Assembly (NCBI GenBank): GCA_002900995.3
Contig: CM035304.1
Coordinates: forward strand, 1,533,498 to 1,597,497
DNA from: Ganoderma boninense
Taxonomy: Eukaryota; Basidiomycota; Agaricomycetes; Polyporales; Polyporaceae
Direction of reading: 5' to 3'
Length of the DNA stretch: 64,000 nucleotides
Below, one piece after another: positions 1-11,400 of the stretch. Numbering within the stretch: the first letter of the stretch is position 1; each line of letters starts with the position of its first letter. The translations under genes were made by a program, and so were the position numbers. Below the pieces are notes generated by a model. That model was not told where the DNA came from, searched no databases, and saw only the letters and a list, made by a program, of their open reading frames with translations.

Positions 1-280
1 GACTCCTGCCCATTCGCGTCGTGTAACCCACACCCATCAAGAGCAAATACACGTGCTTTGTAGAGAAGTGGGGGGTTCCGCGGCAGATAGCCAGTCAGAT
101 CCGTGACTTGGTCTGTCATGGCTGTGGGGTCGCGGACGGCGAGACTCGAATGCTACACATATGATTATATTAGGGAAACATCGGGGATTACAAGGTGCCT
201 ATAATACGTTCAGAATATGGGATAATTACGACTACAGTATGCATCGTAAAGAGTCGTACACTATCTAGAGCCATTCACAC

Positions 281-1370
281 TCAGGCTCCGCGAACAGCGA
301 GCATAGGCTGCAAGCTTCCGCGGGAAACGCGCCTGACGTCGACAAGGATCACGTCCTCGAAGGGTACCCGTCGACCGCTAGACGACCTAAGAGGCCTCCC
401 GGCCTCTTCGAGCGCATCCTGTGCCAACTATGAGCACGGACAAAATTTGCGGATGGAGAAGCGGTACAGGATCCAGACGAGCACTCACCAAAAGGCGCCT
501 GAGCTCCTCCGCGATCGACTGCGCCAGCTGGCCGCGCATGATGGGCCGGCCGTACCGCTGCAGGTTGTACTGTCGTGCCCTGTAGTATTCCGCCACCGAA
601 GCCTCGTCCTGGAGCTGTGTGTGCACACGGGATCAGCCTCGGCTGAGAATGCTATGATTGTGATAGGTGATCGGGACTCGACACGCACATTGAAGCGGAT
701 GGTCGCCTTCTCCTGCGTAGCGAGCTCCCCGCCGCTGTACGCCGGCACCTCGAGGTCTGGAACACGCCCGCTTTCGGCCGCGGTCATGGGGACGTTGAAG
801 ATGACGAGACACTCGTCGACTGGGATCGCGCCCCTGCGGTACGGGATCTGGGGAAGGGGCTGCAGAGGCGCGGTGGCGGGGCCGGCCGCGGGCTGGCTAG
901 AAGACTGTGCGGGAGCCTAAAGCGCATGTCTATCAGGACAAGAGGCTGAAGGAGAAAAGCGTGACCAGTGGAGAGGCTTACGTGGTTCTGGGCGGAGGGT
1001 GCGCTCGATGATGCGGCCAGCCAGGTGCCGTTGGGATGCTTCCTGTAGCATGGATGCTGGTTGTTCGGGAGGTACGCGGTGCTCCCTGCGGGGACTGTGT
1101 GGCCGATCTGGGGTGTATTGGTCAGAATTCGTGTTGCGAACTGTATGGAGCAATACCATTACCTGCAGGTACGCATTGGTCATGCCGCTGGTCGTCCAGT
1201 TACACCACCTTCCATCTGCGCATTTCAGGAGGACCCTCTCCGATGGGGAGACAATTAGGCTGTTAGTAGGCAGCTGCTCGAGAAGCTGAATGGTGGCAGT
1301 TAGACACTGTATTATTTGCTCTCGAAAAGGGCATGCGTACCTGAGTTTCAGTGAGTACGGATGAGTTCAT
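281..1370 (-). CDS. Unknown basidiomycete protein, copy 1 (5-6 exons, intact)
   Basis: I do not recognise the family. The model was built by aligning it with the copy at 45146-46175, which shares sequence and intron positions. The start ATG is at 1370; exon 1 is 1341-1370 and exon 2 is 1163-1285 (encodes a VSPSERVLLK..DGRW stretch). Exon 3 follows a CAG acceptor and encodes IGHTVPAGSTAYLP. Exon 4 encodes PVDE..FNVPMTAAESGRVPD, exon 5 holds YNLQRYGRPIMRGQLAQSI, and the last exon ends in GSLQPMLAVRGA-stop. All joints restore one frame with GT-AG borders. The predicted product is about 240 aa, with no obvious signal peptide or membrane helix. It is transcribed divergently from the F-box gene starting at 3166. 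Strong conservation of exon structure between copies argues that it is a real gene; its function is unknown. Confidence 0.8.
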
Positions 1371-3165
1371 GTCTGCAGAATAATATGAAAAGTTGGAGAG
1401 GAGTGCGAATGGCTGGTATGGTGAGTTTCTCGACTGGCTGGGTTATGGAATGCATCCTCGACGCAGCGAGCTCTTAAAAAGCACCACTCACCGCGAACGA
1501 TATCCATCTCCCCCCTAGCACGGTGCTGTCGCAAGACCGGAAGGGAGGTGTGCTCACCTGCTCGATGTCGAGGAAACCCCGCCTGTCTAGAGAAGAAATC
1601 TGCGAGAGCGGCATAGGCTCTAGTTGGTCCGCGGCGGGGTGGAGAAAGGAGGGGGCGTCGGGAAGAGCGACCTCGGTGGCACACAGTGATCGCACTTAGT
1701 TAACGCAGCAGTGCGCGAATGTCGTTTCAGGGACCCGATATCTGCGACCAGCCACGACGATGGAATGAGTTGCGCACTTGTAGACAGACACCATTGTGCC
1801 GTTCTCAGTTCGAATGGACGTGCATGCCCTTCATTGGTGATTGGAGCACGCCTGTGGGCATTTCGCAGGTGGATTGGGATGTGATGCGGGTACGTTGCGG
1901 CACAGTCAATCTGTAGAAGGGGCAAGCTGCCTTCATGCGCAAAAGCACTCGAAACTACTGATGAGGTTTGCCTCGTGTGTTTTGAACATCCTGTCACAGA
2001 CCGTTGAACGGAGAATATTGAGCCCTCGTTAACTGAAAAAGATGAGACGCCACCTTCTCTATCGCGCCATAAGATTGTATAAGTATCGTCGTGTGCAGCT
2101 CACTAGATTATTTCGGTATCCACTTGTCGGCCGGTCTCAGTACAGATGTGATTTGCTCTGAAACATTTCGAGCTTGCAGATGCGAGAAGATGTAGTGTGT
2201 TGAAGGGCAGAGACAGCATTGGAAGAACCATCGGTTTCGACTGTCTGAAGAAGCTGAGGTGCTATGCCACATCCACCAACGAATGTTGCGCACGATAAGC
2301 AACTCGAGGAAAATTGTCTACTCCAGTGTCAGTTTGTTGGAGACATGGGCTCACGCAGCCTGTCTCCAACGATATCGTCGCCGGGAAGCGAACCAGGTGG
2401 AAACCTCGACAACCCGTGGGAAAGAGACAGCGTTAGCGCATTACTTTTCTAGGGAGAAAGCGTTGAAGGGTTTTACGGGCGACACGAGACGAGATGCAAA
2501 GAGGAAATAGACAGGTATGAGAACAATGTGGATGAGGTGATGCACGATCGCTACTTACTGCAATTCGGCTCAGTGCTTCAGTGGACGAAAGAGGAGGTCG
2601 CTCATTTTGAGATGTGTGCTGAGTTAGAAAATATGCAGGAGCTTCTCGATTTGATGGACTAGGAGTAAGGAGCCAGGTGCAGAGTGAACTGGGTGAAGCC
2701 ACATCGTATGAGGATCGGAGAGTGGTCGTTCGCCTCGACTCGAAGTGTGCTGCCAGCTGGGCGTCAGTTGATAACGTAGCGCCTCACTCGACTGTTGGAC
2801 TCGGAGGAGAGCCTGGCGAGCGTCGTCCCGTCCATTTTAGCCATCGCCCTCGTCATACGGAAGCGTGGCAGGAGGCGATTCCAAGCTGGCAGCTTGGCCG
2901 GGGCACAGTTGTCACCCAGAAGACTGGACTTCGAACAGATTCCCGTGCCACGTGGAGGCGCCCAGAGGAGCACAGCCGCCGAGCCTGAGCCCAAGCTTAA
3001 TTTGCGACCGCCACTGTTCAATCTGCTGCTTCCACCTGTGACCTCCAAAATCCGTTCTTCCTATGCTATAAGGGCCAATTCAGTATAGCCGTACATAAAA
3101 GGTGTCTTTTAATGTTTTACCGCTCGTTCTACAGCCCTCACAGCCAGTTGTCCAATTCACAGTAG
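1371..3165. other. Intergenic spacer of divergent module, copy 1
   Basis: No gene is supported here. The stretch at 1699-1747 aligns with 46501-46548 in the second module; both begin with GTTAAC and share ATGTCGTTTCAG. They lie almost the same distance upstream of the partner gene start (329 versus 326 bp), so the spacer was duplicated with the genes. A TATA-like CTATAAGG lies near 3067, about 100 bp before the F-box start. Confidence 0.6.
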
Positions 3166-4804
3166 ATGACTGCGCTTGAATATGCGCCATGCCATGACAT
3201 TCTCGCCATGATCTTCGACCACCTCTCCCTCACCCAGTCCTACGCTCGTCACAGAACAGAGGAGTCGCGTATAGACCGTCGAAAGACCTTGGTTTCAGCT
3301 GCGCTTACCTGCACCACTCTATCCTTCCACGCCTTGAATGTCTTATGGAGGGAGCTACAGAGCATCCACCCCTTGCTCAGGACGTTGCCCAATTGCAAGC
3401 GTGTCCACTCGCATCTAGTAAGTAAATGTCAATAGTTGACTCCCATTTAACATTCTCATGTATGTTTCCAGACGCTCACTGGTGCAATCTCTGACGAAAG
3501 TTGGTCCAGGTTCCAACTCTATGCAGATCGCGTGCGGGCCATTTCAGGCGTTCTGGAATCCAGTCGTATGGATCCCATCCATCCAGCCGTTTGGGCGTTT
3601 CTCGCAGCCAAGTGCAAAGGCTCCCCGCTAATGCCTCGCCTTCGCAGCCTCCTGGCCTTGGATGTGCGACTCTCAGACACATCCGCTCTTCTCCTCTTCA
3701 TGTCACCCTCGCTCCGCGCGCTTGACCTCTTTTTTTCCTCCGAACATGACCGGGAAGCCCGCAATTTTTCTCCGCACATTGTCAGCTCACTCGTGGAAAC
3801 GCTTCCGCTCATGGCACCGAACCTGGAGAGTATCTATTATGACATTGGTATCGACATCAGCCATGGATATATCCAATCTTTCAGAAATCTCACACAGCTA
3901 AAAGTCCTATCCCTCACCTCGCTCGTTCTCGACGAGACTGCTTTATGGGAGCTGGCTACCTTAACCACCCTGCGAGACCTCACATGCGCCATCGACCTTT
4001 CGAACAGCACAGCATTCACCCTGCCTTCACAAGCGTTCCAGCACTTGTTGACTCTCCACGCCGCAGGATCCTTCGACGACCTCACCGTGTTCATCGACGC
4101 CTGTCATCTCACCAACTTGACACATCTCTGGCTCCCAATAATCAAGATACCCATCGTTAGAAGGCCCACGGAGTTATTCGCTGCCGTCTCCCAGGCGCTG
4201 CAACCGCACGCTGCTGGCCTCATTCAGTGCCACAATAGACTACGAGTTCCCTCCCGAGTCGCCATCTCCGAACTGCCTCATCCAACACCTCGAGCCCCTG
4301 CTTGCGTTCCCCAACATCAAATCCTTCTACCTCTCGTTCCCTCGCGCGCCGCCCTCGATCGACGACGACGATCTCGCCCGGTTCGGCGCCGCGTGGCCGC
4401 AGATGACTTCCTTCCGCGTCGTGCACAACCGAGTGAGCCTCCGGCCCTCTCAGTATCCCCCCATACGGCCCACGCTCTCGGGCCTCGTCGATCTCGCGCG
4501 GCGGTGTCCGCGCCTCGAAGCGTTCCGCATCCCCATCCTGGACGCGAACGTCGTCCCCGACGAGGCCGCGGTACTCCCAGTCGGACACGGCCTGCGCAGC
4601 TTCTTGCTCAACGACATCGGGCTCCCTTCCACCGGATCTCTGGCGTGCATGCTGGCAGCGACGATCCTCAATCGCGTCTTCCCTTCGCTCGACTTGGAGG
4701 ACATGCAGAAGAGGATCTGGCCGCATTCGGAGGTGTGGAAGAGGTTTCTGGGGGTGGTAGCGGGCGTGCGGCAGGTCGGGCACCCAGACGAATGTAGCCA
4801 ATAA
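3166..4804 (+). CDS. F-box/LRR-like protein, copy 1 (one frame break)
   Basis: Exon 1 (3166-3417) carries an F-box-like N-terminus: HDILAMIFDHL, then SAALTCTTLSFHALNVLWREL and HPLLRTLPNCK. A 54-nt intron (3418-3471) is followed by exon 2 with leucine-rich-repeat-like strands such as PSLRALDLFF and TQLKVLSLTSL, and a conserved C-terminal PTLSGLVDLARRCPRLEAF block. F-box proteins of this kind are putative substrate adaptors of SCF ubiquitin ligases. The reading frame changes near 4198 (one extra base in CAGGCGCTGCAAC compared with the paralogues); after it, frame +2 continues to a TAA at 4802-4804. The other copies have CN(P/R) at that place, so this is an indel and not an intron. It may be a recent pseudogene or an assembly error. 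Confidence 0.82.
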
Positions 4805-4958
4805 CCGTTTCGTGCTGCAGAGCTTGGGGGAAGCGGGGGAATAAGGCCCGAGCCCTTGGTGCGACCTTGAAGCGTCACATTGAAGACCCTGTACTTGTAC
4901 TCTAACCATCTGCGTATTTGTACGCGTCGTGTAAAGAGGTCATAACGACCCGCTGTGC

Positions 4959-5190
4959 CCAACGGTCTCTGGAGCCATCGACCTTGCGCGGCGCTGGCCT
5001 AGCCTTGGGGGGCTCCGCCTCTCAGAGGTTGACGTGCAGACCCTCCCTGACAAGGGCCCGCTAGATCTCGGTCTCGAGTTACGGTCACTCGTGTTCCAAA
5101 ACGTCTTGCTCCCGCCGTCCTCCGAGTACTCGGACGTCGCCTCAGTCCTCGACTGGCTCTTTCCTGCGATGTCTTCGTGGCGCATTGTAA
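4959..5190 (+). pseudogene. Truncated C-terminal remnant of an F-box/LRR paralogue
   Basis: In one open frame this stretch encodes PTVSGAIDLARRWPSLGGL, then LRSLVFQNVLLP and ASVLDWLFPAM. It matches the last third of the F-box protein just upstream (PTLSGLVDLARRCPRLEAF ... LRSFLLNDIGLP ... ATILNRVFPSL). No F-box or LRR part precedes it: only about 150 bp separates it from the stop of copy 1. It is best explained as a 5'-deleted tandem duplicate. After about 5190 the similarity ends. Confidence 0.75.
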
Positions 5191-5689
5191 GTTACCAATC
5201 GGAGCGGGTAGAAGGAAATCATGTAGCAGGTGGAGGCAATGAGACTCAGGTGCGAGGATCACAGAAGACCTTATGCAGAAATTCAACTAGACTATGAAGT
5301 TTAACCATGTAGGATCGGAACGACATCTGTACGCAAATCTAGTTTTGTATGACGGCTTTATTCAAGCCTGAGGCTTTGCCAATCAGTACAGAATTACGAT
5401 CGTGGCATAGCTAGGCTATCATACATACTCTTACAATCCGGACGCTGCCCTTGGGCTGGTCAACACGGGTGGTCTGTCACCTTGGATGATGTCCGTCCCC
5501 ATAGCCGAAGGCATAGTAGAGAAGTCGGAAAGAATTCCCTCGGAGCTGCTGGATGTCGCAAATGTGGGGCTCCCCTCAATGGAAGCTGAGTGTATGTGTA
5601 TGCATGAGTGCGATGGACGGACGAGTCCAATAGGATGCGGTGGCTCGCGTTGATGAGAGGCCGATGTCGCAAGGCGCATGAGCCTCGGC

Positions 5690-6690
5690 TAAACGATGCG
5701 TTCCGACGTCGTGTCGAGCGAGGAGGCCCCGCTCGAGAAAAGAGTGAATGACGGAGGAGGCAGGGTGGCGTCGGACAGGGTGGCGTCGGACAGGGCGGCG
5801 TCGGACAGGGCGGCGTCGAGGCACCCAGAATCCAATTCGGCACCTCGCCTAAATTCGCGGCCACAGCCAACGTTCTGGTCATGTACGCTGAGCTCCTCCT
5901 CGAAGACGAACTCGTATAGAGCACGGTCGAAGACGGCGCTTTGATTGCTCACATATTCGTCCGGTCCACGACGACAGGTCGGTGACGTGACGTCCGAACT
6001 CGTCCTTGGGATCGACTATCGGCCTAGGATGCCTTCGGATACCTGGACGAACCTTCGGACCCGACGAGGCCGCGCCTTCAAACCCTATCCCCACAGGAAA
6101 CCTCTCCGAGCCGTATGCCAACGCCGCTCTAGCGACGCGGTCTGCCGTCGCCTGAGAGATTCCTTCCCGCGCATCCAGTGCTCGTGTGCCTCCCTATCCC
6201 ACCGCTGGTGCAACAGCCTCCCCAGCATGGCGCATATACGCGGTGCTAAGCACGCGTGCCATAAGCGCGTCCCACTGCAGGCAGTTCTGCCACTCCGCCG
6301 CATCGTCGCATCTATCCCCATCAAATGGCTGGAAGGACGCATGGATGGGATCGGAGAGGTCGCATGCACGCGTCCGCGCCGCATACATGTGCCACGTCTC
6401 CCGTCGCTTGTCGCGATCGCCCGAAAGTCCCTGGGAAGTTGTACTGGTGTGGTCGACGAAGATGATAGCCTCGTGGTAGAGCATGCTTGCGCGGGGGAAT
6501 GCATGAACATGTCCAGACGGCGGAAGGACGCGTCGAGGTCGACGAAGGCGTTGTGCGCGTGGACTAGCGGGTGTATGCGCCACACGAACATTCCGTAGTT
6601 ACGGGCGACATATCGGCCAACCGCGGCGAGCTCTAAGTCAGTGGACAGGCGGGGACCGGGGGCAGAATCTTTGAGCAGGGCAAGTTCATA
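5690..6690 (-). pseudogene. Broken minus-strand coding region, unrecognised
   Basis: Protein-like segments run in alternating minus-strand frames: ELALLKDSAPGP and VGRYVARNYGMFVW (6690-6510), MLYHEAIIFVDHTSTTSQG and AAEWQNCLQWDALMARVL (6490-6200), then AYGSERFPVGIGFEG and DEFGRHVTDLSSW (6120-5950), ending in AVFDRALYEFVFEEEL before a repeat. Frame changes occur near 6490, 6190 and 5950 without convincing splice sites. I cannot name the family. It could be one gene with several indels, or a decayed copy. Confidence 0.35.
5763..5820. repeat. 15-bp minisatellite, about 4 units
   Basis: The unit GGGTGGCGTCGGACA, or its GGGCGGC variant, is repeated nearly four times head to tail. Read on the minus strand it would encode a repeating ALSDA pentapeptide. 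Confidence 0.9.
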
Positions 6691-6699
6691 GTTGGGTGA

Positions 6700-8423
6700 A
6701 CGTGGTCAGGAGAGGCATGCTGTCGTTGGCTGGGGCTGCCTGGGTCGAGCAAACTGAGGACATGCGACGACATGTGGGTTGGGGCGCAGATATATATCTA
6801 GGTGGCTGGGCTCGTCTCCTGTGGATTGAGTGGACGAAGACCTTGGTGATAGAGCATACTCCAGTGCAGTGTAATGTTTGTCATTTGCGAAGAAAGACGG
6901 TTATATGCGCAGTTCTAATCTCACCTCATGAAACTCGTCATGTTGAGAGACTGCGGATAATGGTCGACACTCGCTTGTTTCAAAATGGCCAGGGCATTGA
7001 TTTCTGTTTCTTAGTACTATCGTAACACCAATGTGCAGCTGGATCTCTCACCCTTTGTCCTGAAACACTGTCCGAAAAGATGTAGATATCCTGGTCGGTG
7101 CGGTTGGCATGTGTTAGAGCGGCGTTAAGTTTTAGAAAGCCGCCGATGAGGCACTTCTTGACAAAAAGTGCGAAGGCGTAGATCGTAGGGAGTAGAGAGA
7201 GGAAAGCTAGGCTGATATCAAGGACAGAGGTGGAGGGGAAACAGTGCCAAGTCCAAAAAAAACTGATTAGCAAGAGCGAGGGTGACGAGGTGGGAGGTTA
7301 AGCCGAAGTATGCAAACATCCCGCCAGGTATCGTGTTGCGACGCCGCGAACAAGTATAAAGATGATAGTTGAAAGAATGAGGTTAGTTATAATGGCGATG
7401 TTGGAACGAGGGGTAACTGATGGAGGCCGCACCTCTAGCGCATTCGTGGACGAACAGGCCTGGATGACGTTGGATTATCCACCGCGGAGGATCGCGTTGA
7501 GCACTGTATCCACGTGCACACTGTGATGTGGCCCATTATAGACTTCCCAGGAGCAGTGTAAAAAGTCGGGGGTCGCGAGGAAGGGCTTGCAAGGAGAACA
7601 GATCTATGCCTCTCCAAATGTGAACGTGTTCGATGGTATTCCACATAGGCGATGATAGAGGCATAGCAAGCTCCACCGGTGTTCATGTAGCGATGTGTTA
7701 TGAGGTGCATAGACACGTCGGGGTAAAAAGGATGCCCTCCCTCAGAAAATGCGTCTCTTACCAGGACAGTGGCCATGTTACCCTCCGAGAAGACGCGTGA
7801 TCATATTTAGGCGCATCTCCTCAACGTCTACACTTGGGAACAGTTTACTGGAAGCCGGAATCAGAAAACTCTTTCTAACTGAGTCGTTCTCTGCACATTT
7901 ATAAGACTCGGAAGACTGGATAAGATGAACTTCGTTGGACTCACCATTCGTGGGCTATCATGTCATGGTTACAGACATCCGAATGTGAGTGACTTGCAGT
8001 TGCAGAGCCGATACTTGCGAAGAAGCACAATTCGCAGACGCAGAAAGGATGTATCGTGGTGTGGATAACGAGAGTGGAATGGTGAGCAGGACACTGCAGG
8101 ACAACTTCAGAATTCATCACAACGGTCCCGAGGGAGACGCCCGCGGAATCATCCGTCCCAAAAAGGCAAATTTGAAGCTCTTTGCGATGCGTTGTTTGGC
8201 TGGACCAAACACGCTACTCACGCTCTCAAGTCAACCCTCTCCGGCCATGCTTATTCTCGCTCCCTCACCACCGCTCTGCTGCTTGTCTTCCGCACTCCCT
8301 ACAGGCTGACTCTACGCACTCCGCTCTACGTCCCAGTCCAAACGGCTCGCAGAACGGTCCAAGATCTGCTGAGATCAGCCAACCACTCCAGTCCCACGCC
8401 CGAGCGGCAACAGTGGGACCACC
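6700..8423. other. No gene supported; hydrophobic ORF pieces on minus
   Basis: Short minus-strand reading frames at 6980-7273 (SLAFLSLLPTIYAFALFVKK) and 7435-7776 (DVSMHLITHRYMNTGG) look membrane-like. They might be relics of one multi-pass protein, but frames do not join with credible introns and I cannot assign a family. The 600 bp before 8424 hold only the presumptive SWR1 promoter. Confidence 0.3.
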
Positions 8424-11400
8424 ATGAGCGCGAGGAGGAAGTCGATTCACAGCCTAGCTGTTGCTGCAGCGTCGACCACAGCTCCCCGAGATACCACAGA
8501 AGCCGCAGCTGGGCTGTCCTCGAGGCCTGAGCTGGAAGATACGCGTGCGAAGTGGGTTCAAGACCGACAGGAGGAGTTAGACAGGGTATTCGACAGGCAT
8601 GATACATTGGTGCGCATGACGACCATGGTCTTATGTATTCTGAGTCTTATGTCATGTTTGTGTTTTGTGCAGATACGCGAGGCGTTCCACTTGGAGAAGT
8701 TTGTCACCCTTCTGTCATTCGACCCCCAGGTAAGTGTTAGCGTGCTTTCCGGACAAGCTTCAATTTCCGTCCACCCATGCGGTTGTCTTGTCAAAGAGCG
8801 AATGAGGAGGACGTAGTTGAGCTGGGTACGTGACGCGTAGCTTCGGTCAGAGTGACCCTTGCGCCAAGCATGCAGCGAAACAGACATTCTTGGGAACCGT
8901 CTTTACGTTCCGGTGCATCTCATCTTCTTTGGACAAGGCAAGAAGGGGAAGGAGGAAGACGTGTTCCGAATGCTGCGTTGTTCAAGGCACTCGGGACATC
9001 CTCCCTCATTTATTCTTTGGCTCCTTTGTCTCTCGACCTTTTCTCTACACATGGTGCATCTGGTACCACAAGCTCTTTGAAAGTATGGCCTAGTTATATG
9101 CGCATTGGCATATTATTTTAGAGAAAGGTCATGAACCCGGCGCGCCACGCAAAGAGAAAGCCGAGGAACAATAAAGGATATATGCGCGCCTTCAAGTGTC
9201 GCCATGCCAGTGACCATGCATCAACCACATAGCTGTGGCGTTGTGTCAATTTGAATGGGGCTCACAACCTTGTTTCTTTTCAACGTGTACTTTGTACTCA
9301 GGACTCCGACCGCAGCTTTCACTTGCATGCTCGCTTTGGTTTAAAGCCAGTTCGCTAATCACGTTCATCCAGGCTGCAAAGGAAGATCGCTCCGACGTTT
9401 TCCAAAGGGTAAGTCAATCGCACGATAGCTCTCTATGTACCTTCACGCTGTATTACGCAGTTCCAAGCGCAATACGATCTCGTAGACCATAGTGCATCTG
9501 CTGGCCCCTCACGGCGCACAACACGCCGCTCGCACACACAACGTGTGCAGGGCTTGATGGTGCATTCACCCGCCACCCCCAGTGCTCCATCCCCGGCGAG
9601 AAGAATGAAGAAAGTGGCGGAAGACAGCCTCGCTGGGCCGGCGTTCTGGGACATCAAGGCTGAAGCCAAGTCAAAAGGAAGGCAAGCGGCGGAGGCCTCG
9701 ACTGTTGCCGATTCACCGCAACCGCAAACGACGTCCACGAGGAAGGGGAAAGCAAAGGTAGTCATCCTTGAGCCCCCGCCACCCCTTACACCAGTGTCGA
9801 AGGCGAAGAGCACGCGAAACGCGTCCACTGTTGATGTCCGGGAGGCCTGAGACTTCCTCTCGCAGCGATGGAGCTGCACAACCTCCACGGAAGAGGCGAC
9901 GAACTGGCGACGCTCACCCTGATTCTGCTTCCCGGCACTCCCTGCGGTCTGCAGCGACCATGCCCGACATGTCCTCTCCCCAAACCCCCATATCCGCCTT
10001 GGCGTCTCGAATTCCCAACGGCAAGGCACTGCACGCGCAAGCGACAGAGCCTTCAATCTCGCCCGTGAAGCACCCAATCCCCCGCGTAAAGCTCCTCGTC
10101 CGCAGGCCGCCACCCATGTACAGCCATCCTTTGCAAAGAGCCCCCGCCCCAACAGCACGGCGGCTCGCTCGACGCGCTGCTCTCCTCTTTCACCTATCGT
10201 TATGACTCGGAAATCGCGCCCGACACGCTCGCAGCGGAACTCTCGGCCGAGCGCGCCCTCTGGCGGAAGATCGACGCGCTGAGGCAACACGGCCGCCTCG
10301 TGGAGCGATGCGAGTACCAGTTCCAAGGCGCCCCGCCGGGGGACGCGTGGGCGGCGATCGTGGCGCAGGTCCAGCGCCCCGGGCCAAAGTTCGTGGACGG
10401 GCAGCGAGATGGCGGCGAACGTGGCGGGGAAGGTGAGGAAGTACTGGGAGATGGAGAACAAGGTCGAGGAGGCGCGGCTGAAGGGCCTGGCGAAGAAGGC
10501 GATGCGGATGGTCGTGGAGCAGTGGAAGAAGGCTGTCTATGTGAGTGTCGTGGCTGACAAGTTCCGGACCTGGGACTTACACTGACGATATGCTGAATGT
10601 CTGTAGCATGTGCGAGAGCAAGCGCGCTGGAGTGGGAGGCGGAGGAACGAAGGAGGGGACAGGAGCACTAGACGCGATCCTGGACCAGTCCGGACAGATC
10701 CTCGAGGTGCAACTGCAGGACCTTGCGCGAGAGTCGCGCAGTCGATCACGTAGCGTCTCGACGTTCGAACATGGCGGGACTCCGGTCGACTCTGACGACG
10801 AGGACACGCGAGACTCTGATGACGAAACCGAACGGGGCCGGGATGGCAGCGGGGATGAAGTCGGATTCGACTGCTGAGGACGAGGGTATATCGATGCTCG
10901 TCCCGATCTAGAGTTTGAGGGTGAGTCGCAGCCTGGGAAGTCGCCACGCAGCGTCAGCATGGAAGTAGACATGGACCTCGGGTCGACGAGCTCGGAGGGC
11001 GGTCTCGTGGGGGATACTCGTGTGGGCGTGTCTCCAGGGCGCGACAGTGTCTTCGCAGACGCGGTCGACAATGGTGCACTGGAGGAAAGCCCACGGAAGC
11101 AAGACGACGTGCACGGTACACCTCTGTTGACAGCCACGCCGATTACGATGGACATTGACGAAGACCTCCTTGACGCCTCCACCCTGTCGATTCTTTCCAA
11201 ACAGCAGAATGGTCATGTCTCACCTACCAGGTCGTCTGAGCTAGGTGACGGCGCCGAGTCCGAGGCCACTGTCGCCACTTCCACCAAGGCTAATGACAAG
11301 CTGGTTCGTTGGACCCACCTTTTAAAGACACCACCCTCGTTGCAGAGGCCACGATCGCCGCGACGCCACTGCCCGTGGCCAATTTAGAGTCAGCAGAGGA

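Noticed and set aside
4946..5297. F-box fragment as a 3' exon of copy 1
   Set aside because: Copy 1 already contains its own version of the same C-terminal block and a stop at 4804, so the second block is a duplicate.
9433..10461. 342-codon minus-strand open frame
   Set aside because: It is antisense to SWR1 exons, whose plus-strand product is recognisable; a shadow of GC-rich codon bias.
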